A stretch of DNA of 64,000 nucleotides from JACRAV01 sp964571235 (GCA_964571235.1 CAZNAI010000007.1:248001-312000); one strand, 5' to 3'. Positions 54,445-63,157 are shown, counted from the first letter of the stretch. Translations and numbers: made by a program. The notes: generated by a model from the sequence alone, not told the origin.

Positions 54445-56724
54445 CTACACCACCCCCACTGCCAGCATATACTCAAGTAACTTGATCGCTCCCGATTTAC
54501 CCTTTTCGCCGATCTCAAGTTCGGGGCCGACACAAACCGGGCACCCCGACAAACACCCGCACTTGCGAATATGATTGATCGTCGTTTCAAACAGGCGGTC
54601 GGCCTCAGAATAGATCTTCCGTGCTAAGCCAACGCCACCGGGAATATTCTCATAGATATACAGTGTCGGCCGCTCAGTGAATGGCGCCCGTACCTGCGAG
54701 ATTGATCGCAGGTCGCGCGAGTCGCACATCACCCAAAGCGGCGCCATCTGTCCCATGATATTCGCCAGCGCCCGGAGCGCCCCGCCAAAGTCTGCGCCGG
54801 AGATTCCCAGCTTGAACGGAATATCGCCCGGGAACGAATACCAAAACGCCTCAGTGTGCATTTCGAGTTCCGGCAGTTTAAGTTCCCCCGAACCGATATT
54901 CTCGTGCGTCTGAAATTTGATCTTCTTGAAGAGCACCGTCACCGACGTAACCGACACTTCGCCGACATGCAACTTGGCGTCATCCATCGCGTTGGTTTCA
55001 TCGTGCACCGCCAGCACTTTCAAGTCCGACTTGGTCTCGGCGTCAGTGTAGTAGTCAACTTCGACTTCCTTCACATACGCCTTCTTGCCATCCCAATCGA
55101 GCGTTGTCACCTGAAATTGCCTCGCACCGTGTAAGTAAATCGCCTCTGGATGCAAAAAGACCGGCGCGGAAAACCAATCGACCTCACCGATCACCTCGGC
55201 ATTATTTGATTCATTCAAAATGACAAAGTTATCCGGCGAGGCCGACCTCAGCGATACCTCCTGAGCCGGATAAATCTCCGAGGACCAATGGTACCGGTCG
55301 TTCGCTTTTCGCACGACATTTTGCTGGGTCAAATAATCCAGAATCTTTCCGGCATTCTGATCCTCGCGGTATTCTTCCATATCAAACGGCAATTCAAACG
55401 CCGCGCACTTCAGATGTGATGTCTTGATGATCAAATTGTCAGGATCAATCACCCCCGACTCAGGCGAGCGTTCAAAAATGTATTTCGGCTCCGCGCACAG
55501 GAACTGATTGATCGCAGTCGAGTTTGCGACAAGTATTGTCAATGATGTCCCAGAGCGCCGGCCTGCTCGTCCCGCCTGTTGCCAGAGCGAGGCAATCGTG
55601 CCGGGGAAACCAACAATAATCGATACATCAAGCGATCCAACATCAATGCCAAGCTCAAGCGCATTAGTCGAAACGACTCCCGTCACCGCTCCACTGCGAA
55701 GTCCCTGTTCGATCCGTCGCCGTTCGTTGGGCAGATACCCGCCACGATACCCGGCGATATTGATCCCCTGCCCAAAGTCTCCTTTGAGCTCTCGTTGCAG
55801 ATAAGTCAACAATACTTCGACATATAACCGGTAATGGGCGAATACAATCGTCTGCACTTTCTCTCGCAAGAACAGTGCCGCTAAGTGCGCCGCTTCATTT
55901 AGCGATGACTTACGAATGCCAAGTTGCTTGTTTACTACCGGTGGATTGTACAGCACAAAGTGCCGCTCCCCCGAAGGAGCTCCGTTGTTATCAATAGTCG
56001 TTACTTTTCGTCCGATAATTCGTCCCGCCAGTTCCCCCGGATTGGCAATCGTTGCGGAACAACAGATGAACTGCGGATTCGAGCCGTAGAATGCGCAGAT
56101 TCGCTTCAGGCGCTTAATGACATTGGCGAGGTGGGACCCGAACACCCCACGGTAGGTATGCGTTTCGTCTATCACCACATACTTCAGATTTTCAAACAGT
56201 TTGATCCATTTGGTATGATGCGGCAGGATGCCGGCGTGAAGCATATCCGGATTGGTCACCACAATATGCCCGGCTGAGCGAATCGCCCGTCGCGCGGTCT
56301 GCGGCGTGTCGCCGTCAAACGTGTATGTCTTGATATCGACATCAAGCTTCTGAATGAAATCGTATAACTCGGCAAGTTGATCCTGCGACAGCGCCTTGGT
56401 AGGGAAGAGGTACAATGCCCGCGCATTGGGATCTTTCAATATTGAATTCAACACCGGCAAATTATAGCAGAGAGTTTTCCCCGACGCCGTCGGGGTCACC
56501 ACGACGACATCTTCTCCCGCCATGACCTTTGTTACCGCCTCGGCCTGATGAGTGTACAGCTTGGTAATGCCGCGATTGGCCAGTGTGGCGGTCAGTCGTT
56601 TATCAATATTAGATGGGAAATCGGCGTACTTTGGTTCACGCGCTGGAAGTGTCCGCCAATGGGCAATGCACGGCGCTATTGCCGGATCGGTCTTGAGAAA
56701 ATCGAGAATTTGTTCAAGCGTCAT
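54445..56724 (-). CDS. MrfA/YprA-like DEAD/DEAH helicase with DUF1998 zinc domain
   Basis: A 759-residue superfamily 2 helicase. Motif I is TPTASGKT, motif II is DETHTYRGVFGSHLANV, and motif VI is QQAGRAGRRSG. The C-terminal DUF1998 region carries the four-cysteine cluster CGCLSGCPVC near residues 728-737. This architecture is that of Bacillus MrfA (YprA), which takes part in repair of mitomycin-type DNA adducts. The partner exonuclease MrfB is not adjacent. It lies in a minus-strand group with a metzincin relative and deoC. No SOS-type palindrome is visible in the short upstream gap. Confidence 0.9.
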   Translation of the reverse strand: MTLEQILDFLKTDPAIAPCIAHWRTLPAREPKYADFPSNIDKRLTATLANRGITKLYTHQAEAVTKVMAGEDVVVVTPTASGKTLCYNLPVLNSILKDPNARALYLFPTKALSQDQLAELYDFIQKLDVDIKTYTFDGDTPQTARRAIRSAGHIVVTNPDMLHAGILPHHTKWIKLFENLKYVVIDETHTYRGVFGSHLANVIKRLKRICAFYGSNPQFICCSATIANPGELAGRIIGRKVTTIDNNGAPSGERHFVLYNPPVVNKQLGIRKSSLNEAAHLAALFLREKVQTIVFAHYRLYVEVLLTYLQRELKGDFGQGINIAGYRGGYLPNERRRIEQGLRSGAVTGVVSTNALELGIDVGSLDVSIIVGFPGTIASLWQQAGRAGRRSGTSLTILVANSTAINQFLCAEPKYIFERSPESGVIDPDNLIIKTSHLKCAAFELPFDMEEYREDQNAGKILDYLTQQNVVRKANDRYHWSSEIYPAQEVSLRSASPDNFVILNESNNAEVIGEVDWFSAPVFLHPEAIYLHGARQFQVTTLDWDGKKAYVKEVEVDYYTDAETKSDLKVLAVHDETNAMDDAKLHVGEVSVTSVTVLFKKIKFQTHENIGSGELKLPELEMHTEAFWYSFPGDIPFKLGISGADFGGALRALANIMGQMAPLWVMCDSRDLRSISQVRAPFTERPTLYIYENIPGGVGLARKIYSEADRLFETTINHIRKCGCLSGCPVCVGPELEIGEKGKSGAIKLLEYMLAVGVV

Positions 56725-56736
56725 GGCGAGCCATGT

Positions 56737-57279
56737 CTAACTTGCGCTGGTCAGTTGACGGCGACATATGTCACAAAACTTATCGGACTTGGAATCGATA
56801 TCGAGCATCATCTGACTGAAATAATTCACACATTTCGGATTGCGACACTCGCCCAGTTCAAACAGGTGCGCCAACTGGTGGATCACCTCTTTGTACAACC
56901 GAGGGTAGATCTTCCCTTCATCCTCGGGTAGCCCGTAAAACTCCTGCCGAATATGATACAGCGAGACAATCGCCGTCCCTGAAAGGACATCACAGCAACC
57001 CATCACATAGACCTCGTCCGGGAGATACAGGTCTTCTTCGCAAACGGCAATCACTTTCTCACGGGAGTTGGCCTTGGTTCGTTCAATTTTCGAAAGGACC
57101 ACTTGGGCGTAGTATTGGTTGCGGACAACGTTGTACGCCTCAGAGGGGAGTTTCATACCTTTCAGAATGTCGATCGAGCGATTGAACACCGGCCCGATAT
57201 TTCCAGCCAGCTTATTGACCAGCATGAAATCGACTTCCCCCATCGGGACAACCACAACTTTTGATTTCAGCAAAGACAT
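56737..57279 (-). CDS. Archaemetzincin-like protein with altered catalytic site
   Basis: A 180-residue protein from ATG 57279 (MSLLKSKVVVVPMG); the longer frame runs through the neighbouring small gene in another frame and is rejected. The layout matches archaemetzincins, including the downstream cysteine pairs (CRNPKC and CDIC). However, the catalytic HExxHxxGxxHC reads HQLAHLFELGEC. Catalytic Glu is Gln135, the Gly is Glu141 and the third zinc His is Glu144. Peptidase activity is therefore unlikely, while a structural zinc site may remain. It follows the small zinc-ribbon gene after ten bases. Confidence 0.8.
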   Translation of the reverse strand: MSLLKSKVVVVPMGEVDFMLVNKLAGNIGPVFNRSIDILKGMKLPSEAYNVVRNQYYAQVVLSKIERTKANSREKVIAVCEEDLYLPDEVYVMGCCDVLSGTAIVSLYHIRQEFYGLPEDEGKIYPRLYKEVIHQLAHLFELGECRNPKCVNYFSQMMLDIDSKSDKFCDICRRQLTSAS

Positions 57280-57289
57280 CGTGCAGTAT

Positions 57290-57499
57290 TTACTCGGCGG
57301 TAAAGAACTTGGTGTTTGATCCAGTAGGGGAGACCTTGACTTCGGATTTAGTCGCACACTTGGGGCACCAGCCGACAAAAGCACTCCCGCCGGCATTCAG
57401 ATAGATACGGGCATAGACATTACAGCACTTGAAATGCATCCCGATAAACGGCCGCTTGGTCGGTTGAGGTTTGGTTTCCACAGCGAGGCAATATAACAC
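57290..57499 (-). CDS. Small zinc-ribbon-like protein
   Basis: A 69-residue protein with two cysteine knuckles (FKCCN and WCPKC) about 22 residues apart, suggesting one bound zinc. GTG 57499 shares its first base with the last base of the deoC TAG stop, so translational coupling is plausible. An internal ATG (MHFKCC) is an alternative start. It lies between deoC and the archaemetzincin relative in a tight minus-strand group. No name can be given. Confidence 0.6.
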   Translation of the reverse strand: MLYCLAVETKPQPTKRPFIGMHFKCCNVYARIYLNAGGSAFVGWCPKCATKSEVKVSPTGSNTKFFTAE

Positions 57500-58173
57500 T
57501 ATTTGGCCGACTGCAATTCTCTGAAAATGCTCACTCCCGCCGAAGTCCCAATCCGGTCGGCCCCGGCCGTAATCAGCTTCTGGCAGGCCTCAAGCGTTCG
57601 AATTCCACCCGAGGCCTTCACTTTTATTCTCCCTCCTGCCAATCTCACGATAGTCTCGATTTGCTCCACCGTGCACCCGCCGAAAAATCCAGTTGAGCTT
57701 TTCACGAATTCCGCCCCCGCATTCACCGACATTTCAACGGCCTGCTCAATCTGCGCAGGGGAAAGCGCACCAACTTCGAGGATTACTTTCAGGGTTACTT
57801 CCGGCGGCAGATTCCGCCGTACTTTTCGAATATCCGCCTCATATTCTGAAAGTCGATTGTCAATGAGAAGCCCCCTGTTGGCGACCATGTCGATTTCAGT
57901 AGCGCCGTCATCGACCGCCGACAATGCCTCAATCACTTTTGTCTCGGTACGGCATTTCCCCAGTGGAAACGAGACTACCGAGACTATCCCGATTTTCGTT
58001 CCACGAAGACTCTCCGCCGCCCAAGTTACATCGCACGGATTCACACAGACCGCGCCGAAGTGAAATTCAGCCGCTTCCTGGCACAGCGCCACAATTTCCC
58101 GTTCGATTGCCTCGGGCTTGAGAAGAGTGTGGTCGATGAGGCGGGAGAGAACTGTCAGTGATTCGGGTTGCAT
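57499..58173 (-). CDS. deoC: Deoxyribose-phosphate aldolase
   Basis: A 224-residue class I aldolase splitting 2-deoxyribose-5-phosphate into glyceraldehyde-3-phosphate and acetaldehyde. The ATG at 58173 (MQPESL) has GAAGAAG upstream; the longer frame adds 13 residues. Signatures are IDHTLLKP at the N terminus, GAVCVNP, EIDMVANRG, the Schiff-base Lys in EFVKSSTGF, and VKASGGIRT. It works with phosphopentomutase, encoded just upstream, in deoxynucleoside catabolism. Its stop overlaps the next small gene. Confidence 0.95.
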   Translation of the reverse strand: MQPESLTVLSRLIDHTLLKPEAIEREIVALCQEAAEFHFGAVCVNPCDVTWAAESLRGTKIGIVSVVSFPLGKCRTETKVIEALSAVDDGATEIDMVANRGLLIDNRLSEYEADIRKVRRNLPPEVTLKVILEVGALSPAQIEQAVEMSVNAGAEFVKSSTGFFGGCTVEQIETIVRLAGGRIKVKASGGIRTLEACQKLITAGADRIGTSAGVSIFRELQSAK

Positions 58174-58194
58174 TAATACTTCTTCGAGATTACT

Positions 58195-58278
58195 TCTGCC
58201 TTGGTAATCCAACCTTCAGGTTGGGCTCTTTGTTTTTTACACTTACGTGGCGGGTTCGAAGACGGCCCCGCCCTACAA
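58195..58278. repeat. Palindromic repeats between deoB and deoC
   Basis: The unit TTGGTAATCCAACCTTCAGG followed by TTGGGCTCTT repeats that at 5.74 kb. The reverse strand of 58249-58276 begins GTAGGGCGGGGCCGTCTTCG and matches the GTAGGGCGGGTCC unit at 6.80 kb. The repeats sit between two genes of one pathway, so they may shape the transcript between deoB and deoC. Confidence 0.72.
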
Positions 58279-58283
58279 ACGCT

Positions 58284-59462
58284 TCAACTCAACTCACTCC
58301 AAAACGACTTCCCCGGAAACGTCACATCCAACTCAAAATATTCCGCCAACGTCGAGGCAACATCGGCGAAAGTCTCCCGTATCCCGAGATTGACTCCGTG
58401 ATTGATACCATGGCCGTACACTAAGAGTGGTACATATTCCCTCGAGTGGTCAGTTGAAGTCTTGACCGTCGGATCGCACCCGTGGTCGGCGGTTATTATC
58501 AGAAGATCATCCGGACGCAATTTGCCTAATAGTGCCGCCAGCGAGCAGTCAAACTCCTCAAGCGATATGGCAAAGTTCCTCTCATCATTGCGGTGGCCCC
58601 ACAACTGATCGAAATCAACCAGATTGGCAAAAATGAGTGCGTGATCGCGATCAGATTCTACCGCCGAGATCAATTGCCCCATCACTTCGCCGTTGTTAGC
58701 AGTTTTGAATGCCTTCGAGATTCCCTGTCCGGCAAACAAGTCGTAAATCTTTCCTATCGATAAAACTCGGCGGCCCCGCTTGACCAATTCATCCAACAGC
58801 GTCGCGCGGGGAGGAAGGCGCGAGAAGTCTTTTCGGCGTGAAGTGCGGGTAAATGCCCCCGGTTCGCCAATAAACGGCCGCGCGATTACCCGGCCGACAT
58901 CGTACTGTCCGGTACACAACTCACGCGCCATTTTGCAGATCTCATATTGTTGCTCGATTGGATACAATCTTTCGTGCGCCGCAATTTGAAAAACCGAATC
59001 GGCCGAGGTATACAAAATCAATGCGCCAGTCTTCAGATGTTCTTCACCCAATCGATCAATTATCTCGGTGCCGCTGGCCGCTACATTTCCAATTGTTGCC
59101 ACCCCCGTTTTCGTCTCAAAGGCCGACACCAGATCGGCTGGAAAGCCGTTTGGGAAAACCGGGAAGGGGGCATCCAGTTCCACGCCCGCAATTTCCCAAT
59201 GGCCAGTGGTCGAATCTTTTCCCGGCGATTTCTCCGCCATTTTTCCGTAGGCCGCAATCGGACAATCACTCGGCGGTACACCCCGAATCGGGACAATATT
59301 CCCCAGCCCCAATTTCTGGCAGTTGGGCATGTCAACTCCGCCGACTGCCTCCGAAACATGTGGAATAGTCGATGACCCCTGGTCGCCGTATTCCGCCGCG
59401 TCAAGAAGTTCACCCACCCCGCAGGCATCGAGAATAATAATGATTGCTCGTCCGGATTTCAT
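58284..59462 (-). CDS. deoB: Phosphopentomutase
   Basis: A 392-residue metalloenzyme of the alkaline-phosphatase superfamily interconverting (deoxy)ribose-1- and -5-phosphate. Signatures are IIIILDACGVGELLDA at the N terminus with the first metal Asp, the phospho-acceptor region GKDSTTGHWEIAG with the Thr nucleophile, LVDFDQLWGHRND, and LIITADHGCDPT with the Asp-His metal ligands. It precedes deoC in the same orientation, supplying its substrate. Confidence 0.96.
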   Translation of the reverse strand: MKSGRAIIIILDACGVGELLDAAEYGDQGSSTIPHVSEAVGGVDMPNCQKLGLGNIVPIRGVPPSDCPIAAYGKMAEKSPGKDSTTGHWEIAGVELDAPFPVFPNGFPADLVSAFETKTGVATIGNVAASGTEIIDRLGEEHLKTGALILYTSADSVFQIAAHERLYPIEQQYEICKMARELCTGQYDVGRVIARPFIGEPGAFTRTSRRKDFSRLPPRATLLDELVKRGRRVLSIGKIYDLFAGQGISKAFKTANNGEVMGQLISAVESDRDHALIFANLVDFDQLWGHRNDERNFAISLEEFDCSLAALLGKLRPDDLLIITADHGCDPTVKTSTDHSREYVPLLVYGHGINHGVNLGIRETFADVASTLAEYFELDVTFPGKSFWSELS

Positions 59463-59491
59463 GTTGGCAATGTACGAGTTTTATCAAAATG

Positions 59492-59523
59492 AAAAAAGGT
59501 GTCAGGCGGGGGTGCCTGACACC
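59492..59523 (-). terminator. Rho-independent terminator (minus strand)
   Basis: A perfect 10-bp stem (GGTGTCAGGC and GCCTGACACC, 59498-59523) is flanked on the plus strand by AAAAAA, which becomes a T-run on the minus strand. It lies 50 bases past the lipoprotein stop and separates the sigma-factor operon from deoB-deoC. Confidence 0.88.
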
Positions 59524-59572
59524 AAATAATTCGTGCGAGGCAGGCGACTACCTGCCCGAAACATTGCTCCAA

Positions 59573-60418
59573 TTACTGCTTCGCGATACCCTTCAAATCG
59601 TACGTCACCTGGTAGTCGGCATGCACAGTATACGACATCTCAGTCCCGCCTTTGATTTTCTCACGGTCGCCCTCAAGCACCCATCGCTCAGTCTGCGCAA
59701 CAGTGATACCATCTTTGACCGCATGATACATTGTCCCTTCGTTGGACAACCTGTCAACACCGTGTCTTTTGGTGCTGTCATCCGGCATCGCGTCAAACGG
59801 AATTACCATCTTGCCGGAGTATCCCAGCGCCACACACTTGTACCCCTGTTTCTCCTCGACACCCTTTATTGTGTAATCGGTCGAAACCTGCAAAGGTGCG
59901 CCGTTCACTGTGACTTCATACGTCTGTGTCCAGGTGTATCCGACCGGCACCGCCGCGTCCGGAAAAACCGGTGTCCCTTGCCGGAAATATTCTTTCATGT
60001 AGGCCATGTTGTCAGCGCCGCTCTTGACCGTGGCATACTCTAAATCGACAATCCGACCACTGGGAGCGATATAAATCGTCATATCAGGCGAGGTCTGGGT
60101 GGTGTCGGTTTCTGTCGAATCCATCAGGTTGAGCGAATGGTAACTCGATTCCATTTTCTGCTGGATTTCCCAGGTAGTATCATCGACCACTCGCCGCACT
60201 GTGTAGGTAATCGTCGAGGTTACCGTATTCTCGCGGTTGGTCGCTATCGAGTCCTGTTCTTTGGAAATAATCGTTCCCTTGGATACCTGCTGATAGCTAA
60301 ACACCGAACCAGCGGAATACTTGTACTGGAGGCGGTAGGTTGGCGTTGAGGTACCACAACTCAAGACTGCCAGAAATACCAGACAGGACACTCCTGCCAG
60401 GGTGAGGGATTTCTTCAT
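59573..60418 (-). CDS. Lipoprotein of unknown function
   Basis: A 281-residue lipoprotein with a clear lipobox (FLAVLSCGTS), making Cys21 the probable lipidation site. The rest is beta-rich with many Thr/Tyr residues (LQYKYSAGSVFSYQQVSKGT, NTVTSTITYTVRRVVDDTTW) and may form a beta-sandwich or lipocalin-like domain of the DUF6263 kind; that family link is tentative. It lies 18 bases after the anti-sigma gene, so it is likely part of the ECF operon and a candidate envelope-stress component. Confidence 0.78.
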   Translation of the reverse strand: MKKSLTLAGVSCLVFLAVLSCGTSTPTYRLQYKYSAGSVFSYQQVSKGTIISKEQDSIATNRENTVTSTITYTVRRVVDDTTWEIQQKMESSYHSLNLMDSTETDTTQTSPDMTIYIAPSGRIVDLEYATVKSGADNMAYMKEYFRQGTPVFPDAAVPVGYTWTQTYEVTVNGAPLQVSTDYTIKGVEEKQGYKCVALGYSGKMVIPFDAMPDDSTKRHGVDRLSNEGTMYHAVKDGITVAQTERWVLEGDREKIKGGTEMSYTVHADYQVTYDLKGIAKQ

Positions 60419-60436
60419 TTGGTCTCCTTGCTCCGG

Positions 60437-61003
60437 TTAATATACGCGCAACAAGCCGGGGAGACAGTTAAAACGACCAACCATTCCCGGTCCGCCGGCC
60501 AATATACAGGCCGTTCCGATCCGGCGCTGGTCGCCGATTGACAGCACTTCGCCCTCGGAAACAAGCAGTTCGTCGGCTAATGCCTGCGCAACGATAATCT
60601 GGCCTTCGGGGCCATGAATGACCACCGCCGGTTGCTCATGTTTGGAGCCAACCACCAGAACACCCACCAGTAGCGCTATCGATGCCGCCACCGAAAGAAC
60701 AGAGCGCAAGAGCGGGGAGTAGGCACTGTCTGAAAGCGCCGGGGCTCGCTTGGCCTCATTGGGTGCATCGGACAGAACTGTCCTGGCGATGATTCGTTCC
60801 CGAGAGTCATCCCAGTAACCAAGGTGAGGCTCGGTCTCTGGGCGGGTTGTTGCCAGTGCTTGCCTTGTCGACTGCAGTGAGGCGAGTTCATCGCGGCAGG
60901 TGATACAGTCGTTAAGGTGCGCGTCGGCGTTGGCCCTCTGATCGGCACTCAACTCGCCGTCGATATACCGGTCGAGTAGCATCCGAAATTCAAGGCACGT
61001 CAT
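60437..61003 (-). CDS. Zinc-finger anti-sigma factor
   Basis: A 188-residue membrane anti-sigma factor. The N-terminal ZAS domain (MTCLEFRMLLDRYIDGELS, then HLNDCITC) has the His-x3-Cys-x2-Cys zinc signature. One membrane helix follows (SVLSVAASIALLVGVLVVGS), then a short periplasmic region ending in GPGMVGRFNCLPGLLRVY. Its ATG overlaps the sigma-factor stop by four bases (ATGA), the usual arrangement for a cognate sigma/anti-sigma pair. Confidence 0.9.
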   Translation of the reverse strand: MTCLEFRMLLDRYIDGELSADQRANADAHLNDCITCRDELASLQSTRQALATTRPETEPHLGYWDDSRERIIARTVLSDAPNEAKRAPALSDSAYSPLLRSVLSVAASIALLVGVLVVGSKHEQPAVVIHGPEGQIIVAQALADELLVSEGEVLSIGDQRRIGTACILAGGPGMVGRFNCLPGLLRVY

Positions 61004-61584
61004 TGTTTCTCCTTTCCGGCCAGCCGCCTGGCCAGAAGTTTCTTAAGCTTGGAACGGGCAATGTGAAGGTTCGAGCGAACGGTTGCTTCCGGGCAGTCAA
61101 GCATCTGGGCGATCTCCGGCTTTGAGTATCCTTCCACATCGTGGAGGATCGCCGTCAGCTTTTGGCGGGGGGGAAGCGTATCCAGCGCTTTACGAATCTC
61201 CACCAACAATCGCTTGTCATTCAGAATTTCGCCGGGGGTGCGAACCCGTCGCGACAGATCCAGTTGCAAATTGCCCGGCAGTTCAGTCAGGTCCTCGGTG
61301 GCTGTCGCCTGGCTCTTTCGTTTCCGCACCAAATCTATCGCATAGTTCGACGCAATCCGAATCACAAACGATGTGAAATTTGCTACATCAGAAAGCTCCT
61401 TTCGCTTTCGGTATACTCGTACAAACGTCTCCTGCAAGACTTCGTCGGCATCGAGATGATTCCCCAGTACCTGGTAAGCCAGAAAGTAGACTTTCTTTTG
61501 AAAGCGCTCTACCAGCTCGCTAAACGCGGCGTTGTCACCCTTGACAAATCTCTCTACCAGCGCCGGGATCGTCTCACTGCTCAT
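61000..61584 (-). CDS. ECF-type RNA polymerase sigma factor
   Basis: A 194-residue group 4 sigma factor with region 2 (LVERFQKKVYFLAYQVLGNH, then DADEVLQETFVRVYRKRKEL) and region 4 (LPPRQKLTAILHDVEGYSKP, then EIAQMLDCPEATVRSNLHIA). There is no region 1 or 3. It heads a minus-strand unit with its anti-sigma factor and a lipoprotein, so it probably responds to envelope conditions. I could not identify an autoregulated ECF promoter upstream. Confidence 0.94.
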   Translation of the reverse strand: MSSETIPALVERFVKGDNAAFSELVERFQKKVYFLAYQVLGNHLDADEVLQETFVRVYRKRKELSDVANFTSFVIRIASNYAIDLVRKRKSQATATEDLTELPGNLQLDLSRRVRTPGEILNDKRLLVEIRKALDTLPPRQKLTAILHDVEGYSKPEIAQMLDCPEATVRSNLHIARSKLKKLLARRLAGKEKQ

Positions 61585-61734
61585 CTACCTTCGTACCTTC
61601 TTAAAGACGATTTGAACCTATCCGGCGTTCAATTGTTGTAAATTGGTTGACGACGCCATCGCGACAGCTTATGCTTGCTCGATTGCTTTGTCAATGTCTT
61701 TTTACGGCAATGAGTTAGAGGACGACCCAAACGT

Positions 61735-63132
61735 ATGGCCACCGCCGACATCCACGCCCACAGATACCGCTTTTTTTGGGTGGGAGCGATTGGCACCTTT
61801 ATGGCTACCCTCGACGGCTCTATTCTCAATGTTGCTTTGCCCTCGATATCGTCATCGCTGAACTGTGATATTCACGTTGTGGCCTGGGTGCTTTTGGCCT
61901 ACTCGCTCACACTGGTTTCGCTCATGCTTCCCTTTGGTGCGCTCACCCAAATCCGCGGGTACCTCTTCGCCTATCGCTTTGGCTATCTGGCATTCATGGC
62001 CGGTTCACTTTTGTGCGCACTTAGTCATTCAATTGAATTTCTCATTTTCGGCCGAATAGTTCAAGCGACCGGCACCGCCATGTTCGCCGCTGTTGGTCCC
62101 GGCATGGTCACCACTGTTTTTCCCAAGGAAGAACGGGGGAAGGGGATCGGACTAATGGTGATGATGGTCTCCGCTGGCTTCATGGTCGGCCCGCCCCTCG
62201 GTGGTTTTCTCTTGAAATTCTGGACCTGGCAATCACTCTTTCTGCTCAACCTGCCGATCGGTTTTTTTGGCCTGTACATGGTCGCCCGATATTTTCCATT
62301 ACTTCAGCACCCGGTAGTCAAACGCAAACTGCCCTTGCTTGGAGCGGCTTCAATCGCCTTGGCGCTGGTTGCGCTTGTCTTCGGGCTCAACTCGCTTAAT
62401 GATCACTCATTCGGCGATCCAGTTATCTGGGGTTCGGCGCTCGTCTCACTCTTTGCTTTTGGACTTTTCATCTACGCGGAGAATCGTACCGACAATGTCT
62501 TGATCGGACTGTCGCTGTTTAAGAATCGCCAGTTCGCCGGCGCCATCGCCTCGCAATCGGCCCACTTTGTGGCGTCATCGGGTCCATTTGTGCTTATCCC
62601 GTTTTATCTGGAAAAAGTCCGGCATTTGGAGCCGAGTCAGGTCGGTATGTATCTGGTAATCGTCCCCATTTCGATGTTCACCTTAGCGCCACTGGCTGGC
62701 CGAGTCTCCGATAAAATCGGCTTTCGTATCCTGACCATTCTGGGCATGATCGGCCTTGCCGCCGGATTGTTCATGCTCTCCCGTCTCGATGTCGACTCGC
62801 CCCTCTCATATCTGGCCTGGTCGCTGGCGGTCACCGGCGCAGGCGTGGGCCTCTTCAGCACCCCGAATTCTTCAGCCATGATGGGAGCGGTGCGCGACGA
62901 CCAACGCGCGGTTTCCTCAAGTATTCTCGCCACCAACCGAAATATCGGGATGTCGCTCGGTGTGGCGCTTGCCACTGGCCTCTTTTCTTTTTTCCAGGCA
63001 CGTTATCAGACCTTAGGCGATGCACAAGCAGTCTTCGTTCGAGCCTATCGTCCGGTTGCGTATGTAGGAGTAGCCATCGCCCTTGTGGGTGTCGTTTTGT
63101 GCCTTATCCGGACAGATCGCCAAACCGGTTGA
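61735..63132 (+). CDS. MFS transporter, DHA2 (EmrB/QacA) type
   Basis: A 465-residue inner-membrane exporter with about 14 predicted helices. The first helix contains FMATLDGSILNVALPSISSS, the marker of the 14-helix drug:proton antiporter group, and motif C appears as SAGFMVGPPLGGFL. The substrate cannot be inferred. It is transcribed divergently from the sigma-factor operon. Its stop codon lies inside the -35 box of the tRNA-Ala promoter. Confidence 0.9.
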   Translation: MATADIHAHRYRFFWVGAIGTFMATLDGSILNVALPSISSSLNCDIHVVAWVLLAYSLTLVSLMLPFGALTQIRGYLFAYRFGYLAFMAGSLLCALSHSIEFLIFGRIVQATGTAMFAAVGPGMVTTVFPKEERGKGIGLMVMMVSAGFMVGPPLGGFLLKFWTWQSLFLLNLPIGFFGLYMVARYFPLLQHPVVKRKLPLLGAASIALALVALVFGLNSLNDHSFGDPVIWGSALVSLFAFGLFIYAENRTDNVLIGLSLFKNRQFAGAIASQSAHFVASSGPFVLIPFYLEKVRHLEPSQVGMYLVIVPISMFTLAPLAGRVSDKIGFRILTILGMIGLAAGLFMLSRLDVDSPLSYLAWSLAVTGAGVGLFSTPNSSAMMGAVRDDQRAVSSSILATNRNIGMSLGVALATGLFSFFQARYQTLGDAQAVFVRAYRPVAYVGVAIALVGVVLCLIRTDRQTG

Positions 63133-63157
63133 CAGACCCGTTCCAGCGGCGTATCTT
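63129..63157 (+). promoter_or_regulatory. Promoter of tRNA-Ala
   Basis: TTGACA (63129-63134), a 17-base spacer and TATCTT (63152-63157) lie 17 bases before the tRNA. The -35 box contains the TGA stop of the MFS gene. Confidence 0.65.

Noticed and set aside
57280..57396. N-terminal extension of the archaemetzincin-like protein
   Set aside because: The segment overlaps the end of the small zinc-ribbon gene in another frame and reads as low-complexity Pro/Ser; the ATG at 57279 fits the family start.
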